Shown here: positions 44,252-55,859 of the stretch, piece by piece
How the letters are laid out: the number at the start of each line of letters is the position of its first letter
Numbering within the stretch: the first letter of the stretch is position 1
Origin: Tupaia tana
Lineage: Eukaryota > Chordata > Mammalia > Scandentia > Tupaiidae
Direction: 5' to 3'
Length of the DNA stretch: 64,000 bases
NCBI GenBank assembly: GCA_026018925.1
Contig: JAKSZU010000013.1
Location: 2,170,001-2,234,000, forward strand
Made by a program: the position numbers and the translations under genes
The notes under the pieces: generated by a model
The model's database searches: none
What the model was told of the DNA's origin: nothing
Seen by the model: only the letters and a program-made list of their open reading frames with translations

Positions 44252-44638
44252 TATGACTTGGACTCTTAATGCCACACTTGTCCCTGACTCTTATTGTCGC
44301 AGGTCTTGGCACTACTGGTCTTATAACTGCTATCACCAGCAGTTAGCCAAGACAGATACTGAATAATTTTTCTTGGAGTTACCCCTTGAAGTATTTCTTA
44401 CCGCCCACTCCAGATTTTGCCTAAGTTCACTCTAGTCCTACCATATAGGGAACTTGGAAGGACTTTTCCTCTACATACATGTTAGCGGGTAGAATGAAAA
44501 GTAAAGGTACTGACTTCAACACCCGCTGGGAGCTACCTGTTCTCAAGTTGTGTTCTTGTTGGAATCTGACCACTCCACCAGGGGGAGCTCTCTTTCTGTT
44601 TCCCACTTGTGATCTTGTCTAAATTCCAAATCATTTGT

Positions 44639-44868
44639 ACAGTCCTGTGTTGCCTAACTACAGGGACACATTCTGAGAAATGCCGCGTTAGGCAATTTCG
44701 TCATTGTACGAGCATTGTAAAGAGTACTTAAATGAACCCAGATGGCGTAGCCTACTGTAGTCAGCCCACTGGTGAGAGTGTGGTACAGTGTCATGCTCCA
44801 ACAGTCTACATATAATCAGTCCATTATTGACCAGAATGTCATTGTGCAGCGCAAGACTGCAGATCCTA
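44639..44868. mobile_element. Old DNA-transposon relic with inverted ends
   Basis: Left end ACAGTCCTGTGTTGCCTAAC; the right end read in reverse is CAGTCTTGCGCTGCACAATG. The interior ('ttaggcaatttcgtcattgt', 'agatggcgtagcctactgta') is a familiar non-autonomous mammalian DNA transposon with a large internal deletion. I do not commit to a family name. Confidence 0.55.
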
Positions 44869-45067
44869 CTTTATCTTGTGAAACAGCCTGTGTCGTTTTT
44901 GACTCTGCAGGCCCTAATACTACAGGTAACTGATGTCTGTGGACAGCTTCTGTGCGCCAGGCTGTGTATTAGCTTCCCTGGTCTTAGAAGTGTCATCTCA
45001 AGCAAATGTAGTAATGGTGTCTACTACTGTATTCTCTGACCAATGTTTTCTCCCATAAAAAATTCTT

Positions 45068-45334
45068 TTTTTTTTTCTTTTTTTGGAGAGGATTTTGCTA
45101 TAGGGCACGTGAGCTCACCAGAAAGACAAAGAGAGAGACAGAGACAGAAAGCAAGAAATCACCCCCCTGGGGGGATGGCCACACCGCAATCCCTTCTCTT
45201 CCATTCTCCTTCTGGGATCTTGGGCATGCACGCACATGCGCCCAGTGTGAGTTTAAGCCACCAGGCCCAGGACTTGAACCGTGGTCGACTACATGGGAGT
45301 TCAGTGACATAGCCATTACACTAACTGCTGGTCC
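45068..45334 (-). mobile_element. SINE-L, type b
   Basis: Flanks CCCATAAAAAATTCTT (45052-45067) and CCCATAAGAAATTCTT (from 45335) form the duplication. Confidence 0.93.
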
Positions 45335-45349
45335 CCCATAAGAAATTCT

Positions 45350-45910
45350 TCAGCCAACACGTCTAAGAGACAGATGAGCCTTTTCTCCTAGTTTTTCATC
45401 CGTTGGAATATTACCTCTTAATTAGCTTTTCTTGGTGATGTTCCATTGGCTTTGGAGGTGGAGCAGAACTCTCTGCTGTACAGGACAGCCCCGAGCTGAA
45501 GACATTGTGCATCCCTGTCCTCTCTGTTAAATCAAGTAATGTCCCCAGGTTCCAGTGACAACAAAATACCCTACATATTTCCAAATATCTACAGGAAGGT
45601 TGTGATCCACTACATACGCAGATTTTTACTTTTCAAAAAGACATTTTTAAATTAGAATTGTCCTCATTGTACACATGAAACTAATTTTTAATAAGGAAGA
45701 AAATCTGGAAAAATTGAGTTGCTGTATCATGTCTACAAAGATAGTCCATTGTACTTTATTAGGTTTTGGAATGGAAAGTAATTTTTTAATGTTGGCTAAT
45801 GACTCATGGGAGCATTGCACTGTGGGGGACATAAATAAAGTATTTATTTTTAAAGGAAAACAGAAAAATCATCAAGTACTAACTTTTGAATTTTAAGTTT
45901 GATTCTACAA
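45350..45910. other. Intron sequence, nothing recognised
   Basis: No exon signal or repeat family recognised. Confidence 0.4.
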
Positions 45911-45914
45911 TTAA

Positions 45915-48130
45915 AAAATTTTTGTTACAGAAAATTTCAAACATTAACAAAAGAATACAGAATAAAATGAAGATCCCCACGTCTGTGTTATCTCCCGTGT
46001 ATGGACCACCCCCATGTATGTGCTGTCCCTAGAATACGTGCCATCTCCAACTTAACTGGTTTCAGTCACTCACTCCCTCTGCGCATTTCCCCTGCAGCCA
46101 TATTGCCTTGAAGCAAACTCAGGACACCTCATCATTTGTTCATTAAATAACCACATCATCATTACCATAGATAAAATAAATAAAAATAATTGCTTAATGT
46201 CATCAAATATCTGAGCAGTGTTCAGACTTTTAATTGTCTCATAGATGTAGTTATATGTAACGTTCATTTTTATAGATGTTTGTTTGAATTAGGATTCAAA
46301 ACGGTCATTACATTTAGTTGGTTGCCATATAGCTTTCTCTCTTTATTTTTTCCCCAAGTTTATTTCTTTCTTTTGTGAGAGACGGGTACCCCTGACAGGG
46401 GCTCACCACACCATGATGACCCTCCTGCTCCCCAGATTCGTTGTCTCCCAGGCAGCCAAGAGATGTGTTCAGGTCAACGTGGGTTCCGAACCATGCCGGA
46501 TGGCTTCGGCATGGTGCAGCGGCACCCTAGTGCATACACCAGTATACCACACGGCTTGGGCCTTACATCTCTTTCAACTTGGCTTCCTTTCTATCTCTTT
46601 TGCCATATAGTTTATTTATTGGAGAAATGTTTCTGTTGGTTTTGTCCCACAGAGTTCATATCTAATTATGACCTTTATTTTGCTGATGATATCCGGATGG
46701 CATTTTCTGTAAATAAAGTAGATAAACATAAAGTCTGGTCAGATTTTTGTAATTGGCAAGAATATTTTATGGGTGGTTCTGTATTCTTCCATCAGGATAT
46801 CCATGCTGTCATCTGGATGTCTGTCTTTTATGTGATATTATTTATTTTGAAATAGTTTCAAGTTTAGAGAGAAATTACAAGAAAAATATACGCACACACA
46901 AAAAACCTGTATTTTCTTTACCCAGAGATCTCCATTCACATTTTGTCAACTGTTCCAATGGTATCCTTTAATAGCAAAAGGATTCTTTGAATTTTTTTTC
47001 AGTCTCTTTCAAGGACTCCAGTCAGTCCTTTTTTTTACCTTTATGATCTTAACATTCTTTAAGATTATGGACTAGTTATTTTGTTGCATTTTTCTCAATT
47101 TGGGTTTATCTGCTGTTTCCTTAGAAGATTAAGGTTATGCGTTTTTAGTAGACGCATCACAGAAGTAACTCTTGTTTTTTTCCGCCGTGTCACCTCAGAT
47201 GACCCAAGGTGTTATTTTGCCTCATCACTGGTAATATCAGTGAAGTGGTATCTGCCAAGTTTTACCCATTATAAATTATTCTTTCTCCTTCCCTAATTAA
47301 TACTTTATGGAGAGATATCTTGAGATTATGTTAATATCCTGTTCCCCAACTTTTACCAGGTAGTTTTAGCATCTACCGATGTTTCTTGCCTCAATTAATT
47401 ATTAGTATGATAATAAAAGGAGCTTTCTAATTCTTTCAATTCTTCTGTATTAATTAGTTGGCATTCTACTGTAAGGAAGAATTTCCTCTTCTCAGTTTTG
47501 TTTTCAATTATATCTTTATTTCATGATTCCTGTTTTATTCAATGGAATATAGTTTTTGTTCTCACTTTTTCTGATGTCCCTGTTGTCCCATATTTAACCA
47601 GTGAGGCTCCCTTCACACTGTGTGTAATGTCCTCTTGACCTGTTCCAAACATTCCTGCATTCCTCACACAGCAAGATCTGACCTAGCAAGATCTTCCAAG
47701 TCATCTTGTTTCTTCCCTACCCAAGTCCAAGATCAGCCATTTCTCCAAGGAGTCCTGGTTCCTCTTAGTGGGGAATGATAGCTAGAAAACAAGATCTGTA
47801 CGTGGTCACTTCTGCTAGAATGTCCTGGTTCTCAAGTCCTCTCAGGGAACAGAGCTCGAAATCTGTGTTTTATATACCCATGTCTCTGCCCACCGTCACA
47901 GACAGCTTTATTTCTCTTTCAGTGTATACTATTGAAGAAAGCGCAAGTGCACGTTGGCACTTCCCATTCTAATTTAACATTATACCATCATTTCAGCTTT
48001 TTTTAAAATTTTTATATTTATAATTCCCTTCTCCAAGGATATGTAATTTGGCTCTTATTATCTCCAATATATTTGCTTATTTACTCAGTCCTCTTTTTAT
48101 TAACTGGTCTCCCAACCCTGCCCGGCTACC
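45915..48130 (-). mobile_element. Ancient LINE-like repeat sequence
   Basis: Segments such as 'acagaaaatttcaaacatta', 'aagcaaactcaggacacc', 'tctccaaggagtcctggttc' and 'gatagctagaaaacaag' are words of an old interspersed mammalian repeat (L1ME type as I remember it). Orientation and exact limits are uncertain. A separate SINE interrupts it at 46358. Confidence 0.45.
46358..46562 (-). mobile_element. tRNA-derived SINE of a fourth family, single copy
   Basis: On the minus strand: GGCCCAAGCCGTGTGGTATA head with A-box-like GTGGTATACTGG, and TGGTTCGGAACCC near the B-box position but at unusual spacing. The body contains GGAGCAGGAGGGTCATC and ends in AAAGAAATAAA. No other copy in the window. Confidence 0.5.
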
Positions 48131-49123
48131 ACTCAGCGCAGCTCTTTCTGTCTCACAGGGCTCATGTCCCACCAGGCTTTGCATATCCTCCCAGCTCCTT
48201 CCCCTGCATTGCCCTTGATCTCTGGTACACCACCCTCGCTTAGTCTGCCTAGTGCCTTTTTTTCTTTGATTATATATACATGTTTAACTAAAATGTTGAG
48301 AGATCTGTTCATTCATGTGCAGTGGTAAGTCGTAAGTAATACAGAGGGATCACATTTGCCTTCTCTGCATTACTCACCAGTAGTAATGACTTGAAAAGCT
48401 GTGGCGTAATGACATCATGGGCAGGGTATCAGCATTGTTGCAGTCAGTAGTTTTATCAACAGAAATCCCCTCCTGTTTTCTTTTATAGCTGAACCCACCT
48501 CCACCCATGACTGTGGCCCCTGGCAAGCATTAATCTGTTCCCCAATTCTATAATTTTGTCTTTCCAAAAAGGTTATGTAAAAGAACTCATACAGGGTATA
48601 GCCTTTCAGAATTGACTTTTTTCCCTCAGCACAATTCTCCTGAGTTTCACTCAGGCTGCTGTATGTATCAATAGTGTATTTCTTTTTATTGTTGAGGAGC
48701 ATTCCATGGTGTGGATGTGCCACAGTGTTTATTCCGTCCTTGAAGGGTATCGGGCTGTTTCCAGTTTGGGGCTGTGAATCTAGCTGCTTTGAACATCCAT
48801 GTACAGGTGTTTGTGTGAAATTGAGTTTTCATGACTCCAGGATAAATACTCTTGAGTCTGCTACCTAAGTCAAATGACAATCGCATGTGTAGTTTTACAT
48901 GAGATTGCTACACTGTTTTCTAGAGTGGTTGTACCATTTTATATTTCCACGAACAATGTGCAAGTGATCCAGCTTCTCTGCGTCCTTGAGCATTAGGGAT
49001 CATTATTTTAGCCATTCTAGCAAGCACAGCTCTTTGGGGTTTTAATTTGCATTCCCCTAATGGCTTATGGTGACCGTCATTTCATATACTTATTTGTCAT
49101 CTGTATATTCTCTCTCGCTCTTT

Positions 49124-49373
49124 TTATTTTTTCTCCAATTTGCTACAGAGTGTGTGTACTCACTGAAGAGAGAGACACAGAGAGGGAAAGTGAGAAAGCA
49201 CACCCTAGGGAGGATGGCCATACCACAGTCCTCTTTCCTCCATTGTCCTCTTAGGATTTGGGGCACCCATGCACACACGCCTGGTATGTTTCTAGAGCTG
49301 CCAGTCTGGGCTCAAACTACACAGCCAGCCCTGTGAGATCCAGCCACCCAACCACCATACTACCAACTGGACC
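49124..49373 (-). mobile_element. SINE-L relic, older subfamily
   Basis: TTTTTCTCCAATTTGCTACAG start, GTGAGATCCAGCCACC head signature, end CATACTACCAACTGGACC. Confidence 0.78.
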
Positions 49374-49695
49374 AATGTATGCTCTTTTTACATATCTGTT
49401 CATGTCTTTTATCCACTTGCTAATTATATTGTTTAATTTTTTAAAGCCATTTAATTTTAAGAGTTCCTGGAACCCGCATATAGATTCATACATGTTTTGT
49501 TAAGTATTCCATTTTGTTTGGAGTGATCGTAAGTAGTTTTGTATTTTTAATTGTAGTTCCCATGTTTTTTGTGTGTAGAAATGTAGTTGATTTTCGAGTG
49601 TACTACCTAAGTCAGATGACAGTTGCATGTTTAGTTTTATATGAAATTACTACACTTCATAGGCATTCCCCTAGTATTCACCAATAGTAATGTCT

Positions 49696-49954
49696 TTTTT
49701 TTGGGGGGGAGGGGAGGTTTCTGCTATAGGACGCATGTACTCGCTGGAGAGACAGAGACAGAGAGACAGAAAGCAAGTAATCACCCCCCAAGGGGCATGG
49801 CCACGCCGCAATCCCTTCTCCTCCATTCTCCTCTCAGGATCTTGGATACACACACACGCACCCAGTGTGAGTTTAAGCCACTGAGTCCGGGACTCAAACT
49901 GTGGTCAGCTACATGGGAGTCCAGCAACATAGCTATTACGTCAACTGCTAGTCC
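49696..49954 (-). mobile_element. SINE-L, type b, G-rich tail end
   Basis: The tail T run is followed by GGGGGGGAGGGGAGG, unusual for the family. Flanks AATAGTAATGTCTT (49682) and AATAATAATATCTT (49955) are a decayed duplication. Confidence 0.88.
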
Positions 49955-50569
49955 CAATAATAATATCTTGAAAAACAATCCTGAGTTTTTTGAGTTTCCT
50001 TGGAGTTTTCTCTATGAACAGTCACTTTGTCTGCAAGTAAGGACAGTTTTTATTTCTTCCTTTCCAAGCTGTATGTTGTTATTTCTTTGTCTTGCCTTAT
50101 TATAGTAGCCTGGAAAGTCTGAGCAGAATAGGAGCCATAAGCACAAATGTCCTGCCCTGGTCTGGTCTTAGGGGAAGCGTACAGTTCCTACAGTCCATTA
50201 ACTTTCAGTCTGATATTAGCAACAGTAGGTTTTCTGTGGGTGTTCTGTAACATCTATTCTTTATTTGCCAAGAGTTTTAATCACAAATGGACATTAGATT
50301 TTATCAAATGCTCTTTCTTTGTCAATTCATGTAATCATATGACTTTTTTCTTTAGCCTGTTGATATGGTGGATTATATTGATTTTTGAATGCTGATCCAA
50401 CTTTACATACCTACAATAAATCACATTTGGTAGTGGTGTGTAATTCTTTTTATGTGTTACTGGATTTGATTTGCTAATATTTTGCCGAGGATTTTTGCCG
50501 AGGATTTTTGCTTTTAGTTTCAGAGTAATTCTAGACTCATAAAAGTGGTTGGGAAATACTTCCTACTCC

Positions 50570-50861
50570 TTTCTTTTTTTCTTTTTCTTTCTTTTCTTTT
50601 CTTTCTTTTTTTTTTTTTTTTAGAGAGATTTTTTGCTATAAGGGCATGTGCGCTCACCAGAGACAGAAACACAAAGTGAGAAATCGCCCCTCCGGTTGGA
50701 TGGCCATGCCAGAATTCCTTCTCCTCTATTCTTCTCTTGGGATCTTGGGCATGCATGCACACATGCAGGTGTGCGTTTAAAGCTGCTGGGTCCAGTACCC
50801 AAACCACGGTCGACTGTATGGGAGTCCACTAATGTAACCCTTATGCCATCTGCTGGTCCCC
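50570..50861 (-). mobile_element. SINE-L, moderately old, TTTC-rich tail
   Basis: CTTTCTTTT repeats, then TTAGAGAGATTTTTTGC. Body partly lost around 50764-50775. Head ends GGGGACCAGCAGATGGC. Confidence 0.85.
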
Positions 50862-51119
50862 TTTTATTTTTTGGGATATAGTATTTAAAATTGGTGCTTT
50901 TTCTTTTCAGATGTTTAGAAGCAATCTCTAGTGAGGTCATTTAAGCTTGGAGACTTCTTTTATGAGAGCTTTATACTTATCTATTTAACTTCTTTAATTT
51001 TTAGGACTGTTCAGGTTGTTCATTCATCTTGGTTGAGTCTTTGGTATGGAGACCCCATTGAGTGTGCTTCTTAATCGCTCTCTACCTCTGACTCTCATGA
51101 GAGGAAGAAAGAAACTTTA

Positions 51120-51382
51120 TTTCTTTTTTCTGTTTTTACCATAAGGTGCATGCAGTTGCCAGAGAGAGACACATAGAGATAGCGAGAATGAGAGGGAAAG
51201 TGAGAAATTACCCCCTAAGAGTGACAGCCATGCTGCAAACCCTTCTCTTGTGTCCTTTCAGAATTTTGGGCACACATACACACACACCTAGCATAATTTT
51301 TGAATCACCAGGTCTGCCACCCAAACCATGGTAGGTCTTATGGTAGTCCAGGGCCTTAATATCCATGCCTACTGCTAGCCCC
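51120..51382 (-). mobile_element. SINE-L, older
   Basis: Exact duplication AGAAAGAAACTTTA at 51106-51119 and 51383-51396 although the element itself is well diverged. Confidence 0.87.
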
Positions 51383-51399
51383 AGAAAGAAACTTTAAAT

Positions 51400-51830
51400 A
51401 AAAATAGCATAACATATGAAAGGTAGAAGCAACCCAAGTGTTACCAGATGAATGGGTAAACAAAATGTGGCATATTCATGTATAATGGTGTATTATTCAG
51501 CATTGAAAAGGAAGAAAGTTCTGACACATGCAACAACATGGGTGAACCTTGAGAGCATTATGCTGAACGAAACAAACCAGTCACAAAAGGACAAAGACTA
51601 AGTGATTCCACTTAGAGGTACCTAAGTAGTAAAAGTCATAGGGACAGAGTGAGATGGTGGTTGCCAGGCGTGGGAGAGGGGCAGGAGGGAATGGGGAGTT
51701 GTTCAGTGGGTACAGAGTTTCGTGGGAGAGATAAAGTGAGTTCTGGGGATGGATGATGGTGATAGCTGTGCAGTAGAGGGAATGTACTTAGTGACAAAGA
51801 GCCCCATACCCTGAAAATGGGGAATTTTGT
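51400..51830 (+). mobile_element. Old LINE-1 3' end
   Basis: Sense words 'ccagatgaatgggtaaacaa', 'gtgtattattcagcattga', 'tggttgccaggcgtggg'. Diverged, no duplication seen. Confidence 0.7.
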
Positions 51831-51911
51831 TTTCTGTATTTTACCAAGTGAAGAAGGGAGCTTCCTTTTCTCTTCTTTTCCCTTTCTTCCTGAACAACGT
51901 AGTCCAGAAGC

Positions 51912-51929
51912 CGGGGGGGGGGGGGGGGG
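51912..51929. repeat. Poly-G run (18 G)
   Basis: An uninterrupted G mononucleotide run. The following 330 bases (to about 52260) are GC-richer than the surroundings but show no exon pattern. Confidence 0.9.
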
Positions 51930-52443
51930 TGGAGAGGGACAAGCACAGTTAGCATCCATACCAGGACACGGGGAGGCTGCTGTGCTGTAGGCCACGCAGG
52001 GCGAGGAGGGCGTCGTGTGGGCTGGCCTCCTGACATGACGAAGCCTGAGGAAGAGAGTCTCCTGGCCCTGAGCTCAGGTCAGGGCCGGGGGGACATCCAT
52101 GTAGTGGGTGGCAGCAGCAATTGGCGTGGGTGTTGGAGTCCAGAGCGAGTGACGGAGGCGTCCACATGGAGGAGGAGGCAGTGACAGAGGCGGAGCTGGT
52201 TATACGTAGGGACTGGGTCTGGAAGTAACATCTAGGAAGTAGTGGAGCCAGGGTTCTCACTGTGGCATAAACACAGTTGTGGAAAGAGGAAATTGGAAGG
52301 AACCATGGGATGAGATGGAATTGCTAGTATCAGGGTAGACTCCTGGCCTTTGGGGACAGCAGGTGGCATGTTGGTGGTGTTCTTTCCCCACTTACCTGCT
52401 AACATGTCACGCATTTTTTGCCCTCCTCTGAAAATACATTCTT

Positions 52444-52635
52444 GTTTAAAGAATTATTTATTTAACTTTATTTATTATTGTTATTTATTTTGCTATAGGG
52501 AATGTGTGCTCATCAGAGAGAGAGACAGAGAGAGAAAGAGAAAGTGGGGAAAGCAAGCTGCCAGGTCTGGGATTTGAACCTCAATTGACCATATGGGAAT
52601 TCAGTGCCTTAACCACCATGCCAGCTGCTGGCCCC
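52444..52635 (-). mobile_element. SINE-S
   Basis: Tail TTAAAGAATTATTTATTTAA, then TTTTGCTATAGGGAATGTGTG, GA tract, and head ending CATGCCAGCTGCTGGCCCC. Confidence 0.9.
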
Positions 52636-52639
52636 TGCA

Positions 52640-53105
52640 TTTTTCTATATATATAAGGGAAAAGGTTTTAGCCTTCCATTTCACAAATACAAAACCACAG
52701 GGGATCACACCTTGGCTCCTGTCTAACTCCTCTCAGCTTCTAAACATGCTTTCTCTTGAAGAAAAGCACGTTCCAAGAATCGGGAACAGAAACCAAAAGG
52801 CGATCCCCACGACCAGGCTGCACTCCCCAGGCTGGGTGCACCCTTCTCTGAATGGCTGCTGCATGGGTCTCTAGACCAGAACATCAGTTTTGGCCACCAG
52901 CCTACCTGTGGCTCAGCAATCAGTCAGAACCACATTTGGAAAACTATTTAAGGAGCCAAATGAGATCTTAGTCTCTGTGAATATGAACTAGTGGGGCCGG
53001 CTCCTGTAACCTGCACGTAAGTTACCACTGAAGGGCAGGGAAGAGGAGAGCAGCTTGTGAGAGTGAGCTTCTAACAGTGCTTCTGTGGGCGCATTTAGGA
53101 AAGCC
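52640..53105. other. Intron sequence, nothing recognised
   Basis: No coding exon or repeat family recognised. Confidence 0.4.
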
Positions 53106-53107
53106 CT

Positions 53108-53288
53108 TTTTTTCTTTTTAAAGAATTATTTAACTATTTATTTATTTTAAATTGACCAGAGAGGGACAGAGCAAGAGAGAGAGGAGGGTGGGGGGAGTGA
53201 GAAAGCATGCTTCCAGGTCCAGCACTTGAACCACAGTCAGCCATGTGGAAGTCCAGTGCCCTTTAGCACTGTGCTACTTCTTGCCCCT
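53108..53288 (-). mobile_element. SINE-S
   Basis: TTTTAAAGAATTATTTAACT tail, GGGACAGAGCAAGAGAG tract, head ending GTGCTACTTCTTGCCCC. Confidence 0.87.
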
Positions 53289-53319
53289 CCCCTCCTTTTA
53301 CAAATATTTATTTATTTTT

Positions 53320-53600
53320 CGGGACCAGCAGTTAGCGTAATGACTATGTCGCTGAACTCCCACAGTCGACCGCGGTTCGCGTCCCGGACCTAGCGGCTTA
53401 AACTCACGCCGGGCGCGTGTGCGTGCGTGCCCAAGATCCCGAGAGGAGAATGGAGGAGAAGGGATTGCGGCATAGCCATCCCCCCTGGGAGGTGATTTCT
53501 CGCTTTCTGTCTCTCTCTGTCTTTCTGGCGAGTGCACGTGCCCTATAGCAAGAAAAACAAACAAACAAACAAACAAAAAACCTCTCCAAAAAAAGAAAAA
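53320..53600 (+). mobile_element. SINE-L, young
   Basis: Exact duplication AAATATTTATTTATTTTT at 53302-53319 and 53601-53618. A 3-base deletion lies in the anticodon arm (CCCACAGTCGACC). Tail (AAAC)n. Confidence 0.95.
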
Positions 53601-53618
53601 AAATATTTATTTATTTTT

Positions 53619-53774
53619 AATTTTATTTATTATCATCGTTCTTCAGTTCTGACTGGAGAAAGACAGACAGACAAAAAGGGAGAGCCAGAAAACAAGCCGC
53701 CAGGTTCAGGACTTGAACCATGGTTGGCCATGCGGGAGTCCAGCACCTCAACCACCACACCACCTGCCAGCCCA
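53619..53774 (-). mobile_element. SINE-S
   Basis: ATTTTATTTATTATCATCG tail, TGACTGGAGAAAGACAGAC, head ending CACACCACCTGCCAGCCC. Confidence 0.85.
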
Positions 53775-53782
53775 GGAAAACT

Positions 53783-54030
53783 TTTTAAAGTTTTCTTATG
53801 TCTTCCATGAGTAAGGGAGAGACAGATTTCTTCCATGAGTAAGGGAGAGACAGCACCCCTAACAGGTTCTTGAAACCACAATCTATCCCTAGCCTCCAGC
53901 CAGCCACGGATCACAGGCAGCAATGTGTCTGCTATACTCAGGGTGGGCTTCAGACTAGAACCAGGAACTTTCCTGTGTGGGATTACCTCACGGAGCATTG
54001 TGTTTTACCACTGCCACTGTCTGGCCTTCT
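53783..54030 (-). mobile_element. SINE-M copy 3, with internal tandem duplication
   Basis: Shares TTCCATGAGTAAGGGAGAG, CAGCACCCCTAACAGG, AACTTTCCTGTGTGGG and GGAGCATTGTGTTTTACC with copies 1 and 2. About 26 bases (from TTCTTCCATGAG) are repeated directly at 53801 and 53828. Confidence 0.65.
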
Positions 54031-54169
54031 TTACTTTTTACATGTCTCTTCAAAGTGTGGCCTTCCATAAAATTACTCTCAGTCTAAAAAACTTCCATTG
54101 TATTATATATAAAACATGAGACAGAAATTAAAAGAAATTGCTGTTCCTGTTTGTGTAAAGATAGGCTTC

Positions 54170-54397
54170 TAGGGCTGGCCTGTAGCATAGGCCCACATGA
54201 CTGACCATGCTTTGAACCTCGGCCACAGCAGCTTGAAAAACATGTTGGACATGTGTGCATGCCCCAGATCCTGACAATTTGGAGAAATGTAAGAAAGAAG
54301 GATTGTGGCATGGTCATGCCCCACTGGGGGGAATGATTGCTCCATTAGGGAGTGCTTTCTTTCTCCCTGGCAAGCACATGCATACTTTGGGAATTAA
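54170..54397 (+). mobile_element. SINE-L relic, older subfamily
   Basis: Head AGGGCTGGCCTGTAGCATAGG. Body CATGTGTGCATGCCCCAGATC, end AAGCACATGCATACTTTGG. Confidence 0.75.
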
Positions 54398-54456
54398 AGA
54401 AAAAAGATAAGTCTTCTATTTTTTTTTTTTTTGGTGATTTAAAATTCAAAAATGTT

Positions 54457-54662
54457 GGGACCAGCAGTTAGCATAGTGGCTATGTCGCTGAACGCCCATG
54501 TAGTTGACCGCGGTTCGAGTCCCGGATCTAGTGGCTTAAACTCATGCCGGGCGCATGTGCGTGCGTGCCCAGGATCCTGAGAGGAGAATGGAGGAGAAGG
54601 GATTGCGGCATGGCCATCCCCCCGGGGGGTGATTTCTCACTTTCTGTCTCTCTGTCTCTCTC
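54457..54662 (+). mobile_element. SINE-L, type b, 3' part lost
   Basis: Intact head (GGTTCGAGTCCCGG) and body, stopping in the CT tract where the next, inverted copy begins. The usual CCCTATAGC end and A tail are missing. Confidence 0.9.
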
Positions 54663-54669
54663 TAATTAA

Positions 54670-54924
54670 TTTTTTAAGAGAGATTTTTGCTATAGGGCAC
54701 ATGCATTCGCTGGAGAGACAGAGACTAAGAGACAGAAAGTGAGAAATCACCCCCCCAGGGGGGATGGCCACGCTGCAATCCCTTCTCCTCCATTCTCCTC
54801 TCAGGATCTTGGGCACGCACGCACACGCACCCAGCTTGAGTTTAAGCCACTGGGTCTGGGACTTGAATCACAGTTGACTACATGGGAGTTCAGTGACATA
54901 GCCATTACATCATCTGCTGATCCC
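54670..54924 (-). mobile_element. SINE-L, inverted against the previous copy
   Basis: AATTTTTTAAGAGAGATTTTT start, full body, head ending GGGATCAGCAGATGATG. Its insertion presumably removed or replaced the end of the copy at 54457. Confidence 0.9.
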
Positions 54925-55177
54925 AATTTTTAATTAACTTTAAGTGATAGAAAAGATATGCTATTTTACAGATTCATGAAACCAAAAGTGTAGGTATATA
55001 TAACTAAATTGATTCTGAAAAGTAATAAAGCAAGAAGTATTTTGAAAAGAATACAGAAAGAGAAACCAGTTAGGTACGAGTGTGAAGCTTTTTATTCTAA
55101 CTAGGAATTTGAAAAGAATTCCTAAAGTTATTTATGTGGCTGTATTTTGTCAATGTTCTGTGAATAAAAATGTGCTT

Positions 55178-55632
55178 ATGGCCAGCAGGTGGAATGGTAG
55201 TTAAGGTGCTGGACACCCACCTGGCAGACTGCAGTTTGAGTCCCAGACCTGGTGACTTGAAATTCACATGGGTGGGGTCAGCAGTCGGCACGGTGGTTAA
55301 GGCACTGGTCTCCCACATGGCCGACCATGATTCAAGTCCTGGATCTGGTGGCTTGCTTTCATACTTTCCCTCTCTTTCTATCTCTCTCTGGTCAAATTTA
55401 AAAATAATAATAAATAAAATTAATATAAGTAATTCTTTGTAAAAGAAAAAAAGAAAAGAAGCTCATACCAGGCACATGTGTATGCATGCTTGTTCCAAGA
55501 GGAGAATGGAGAAGAGATTGTGGTGTGGCCATCCCTCCTAAGGGGTGATTTCTCACTTTCCTTCTCATTATCTCTGTCTCTCTCCAGTGAGCACATGCAC
55601 CCTTTGGCAAAAATCTAAAATAAATAAATAAA
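55178..55632 (+). mobile_element. SINE-L, older, split by a SINE-S
   Basis: Head 55178-55271 (GGCCAGCAGGTGGAATGG, TTTGAGTCCC). The body resumes at 55459 (GCTCATACCAGGCACATG) and ends at CCTTTGGCAAAAATC with a TAAATAAATA tail. Confidence 0.85.
55272..55458 (+). mobile_element. SINE-S nested in a SINE-L
   Basis: Head GGGTCAGCAGTCGGCACGG, B box GATTCAAGTCC, CT tract, GGTCAAATTTAAAAATAAT tail, all in the joint between head and body of the older SINE-L. Confidence 0.88.
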
Positions 55633-55736
55633 CTCTCAAAACTTAGAAAAACAATGTGTCGTTTTGTGTACTGAATAATGGCACAGGAGTACACATGGAG
55701 CGGGAATTTGAGCAGCAAATTGGGCATCTGCGTGGG

Positions 55737-55854
55737 GATCTTCAAAAACTTTATGGAAAATGCACATTATAAAAAACTGTGCATGGATAGCAAATTGTTT
55801 TTTGCACCCCAATACTTGTACTTCAATTCTATTTTCCAAGAACGTTTGAAGTAC
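55737..55854. mobile_element. Second MITE family, about 118 bp
   Basis: Left end GATCTTCAAAAACTTTATGG; the right end in reverse is GTACTTCAAACGTTCTTGG. The interior (AAAAAACTGTGCATGGATAG, TTTTTTGCACCCC) is a mariner-like non-autonomous element I have seen in other mammals. It is different from the MITEs at 4222, 6388 and 34629. Confidence 0.6.
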
Positions 55855-55859
55855 CTTTG

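Larger units (their letters stand above)
48290..51070 (-). mobile_element. Old LINE-1, antisense, interrupted by SINEs
   Basis: 'ttattgttgaggagcattcc', 'gtttttattccgtcc'-like and 'gttttaatttgcattcccct' (48670-49060) are antisense L1 3' words. 50010-50560 continues with RT-region sequence ('atgatatggtggattat'-like at 50365). Broken everywhere. SINEs at 49124, 49696 and 50570. Confidence 0.6.
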
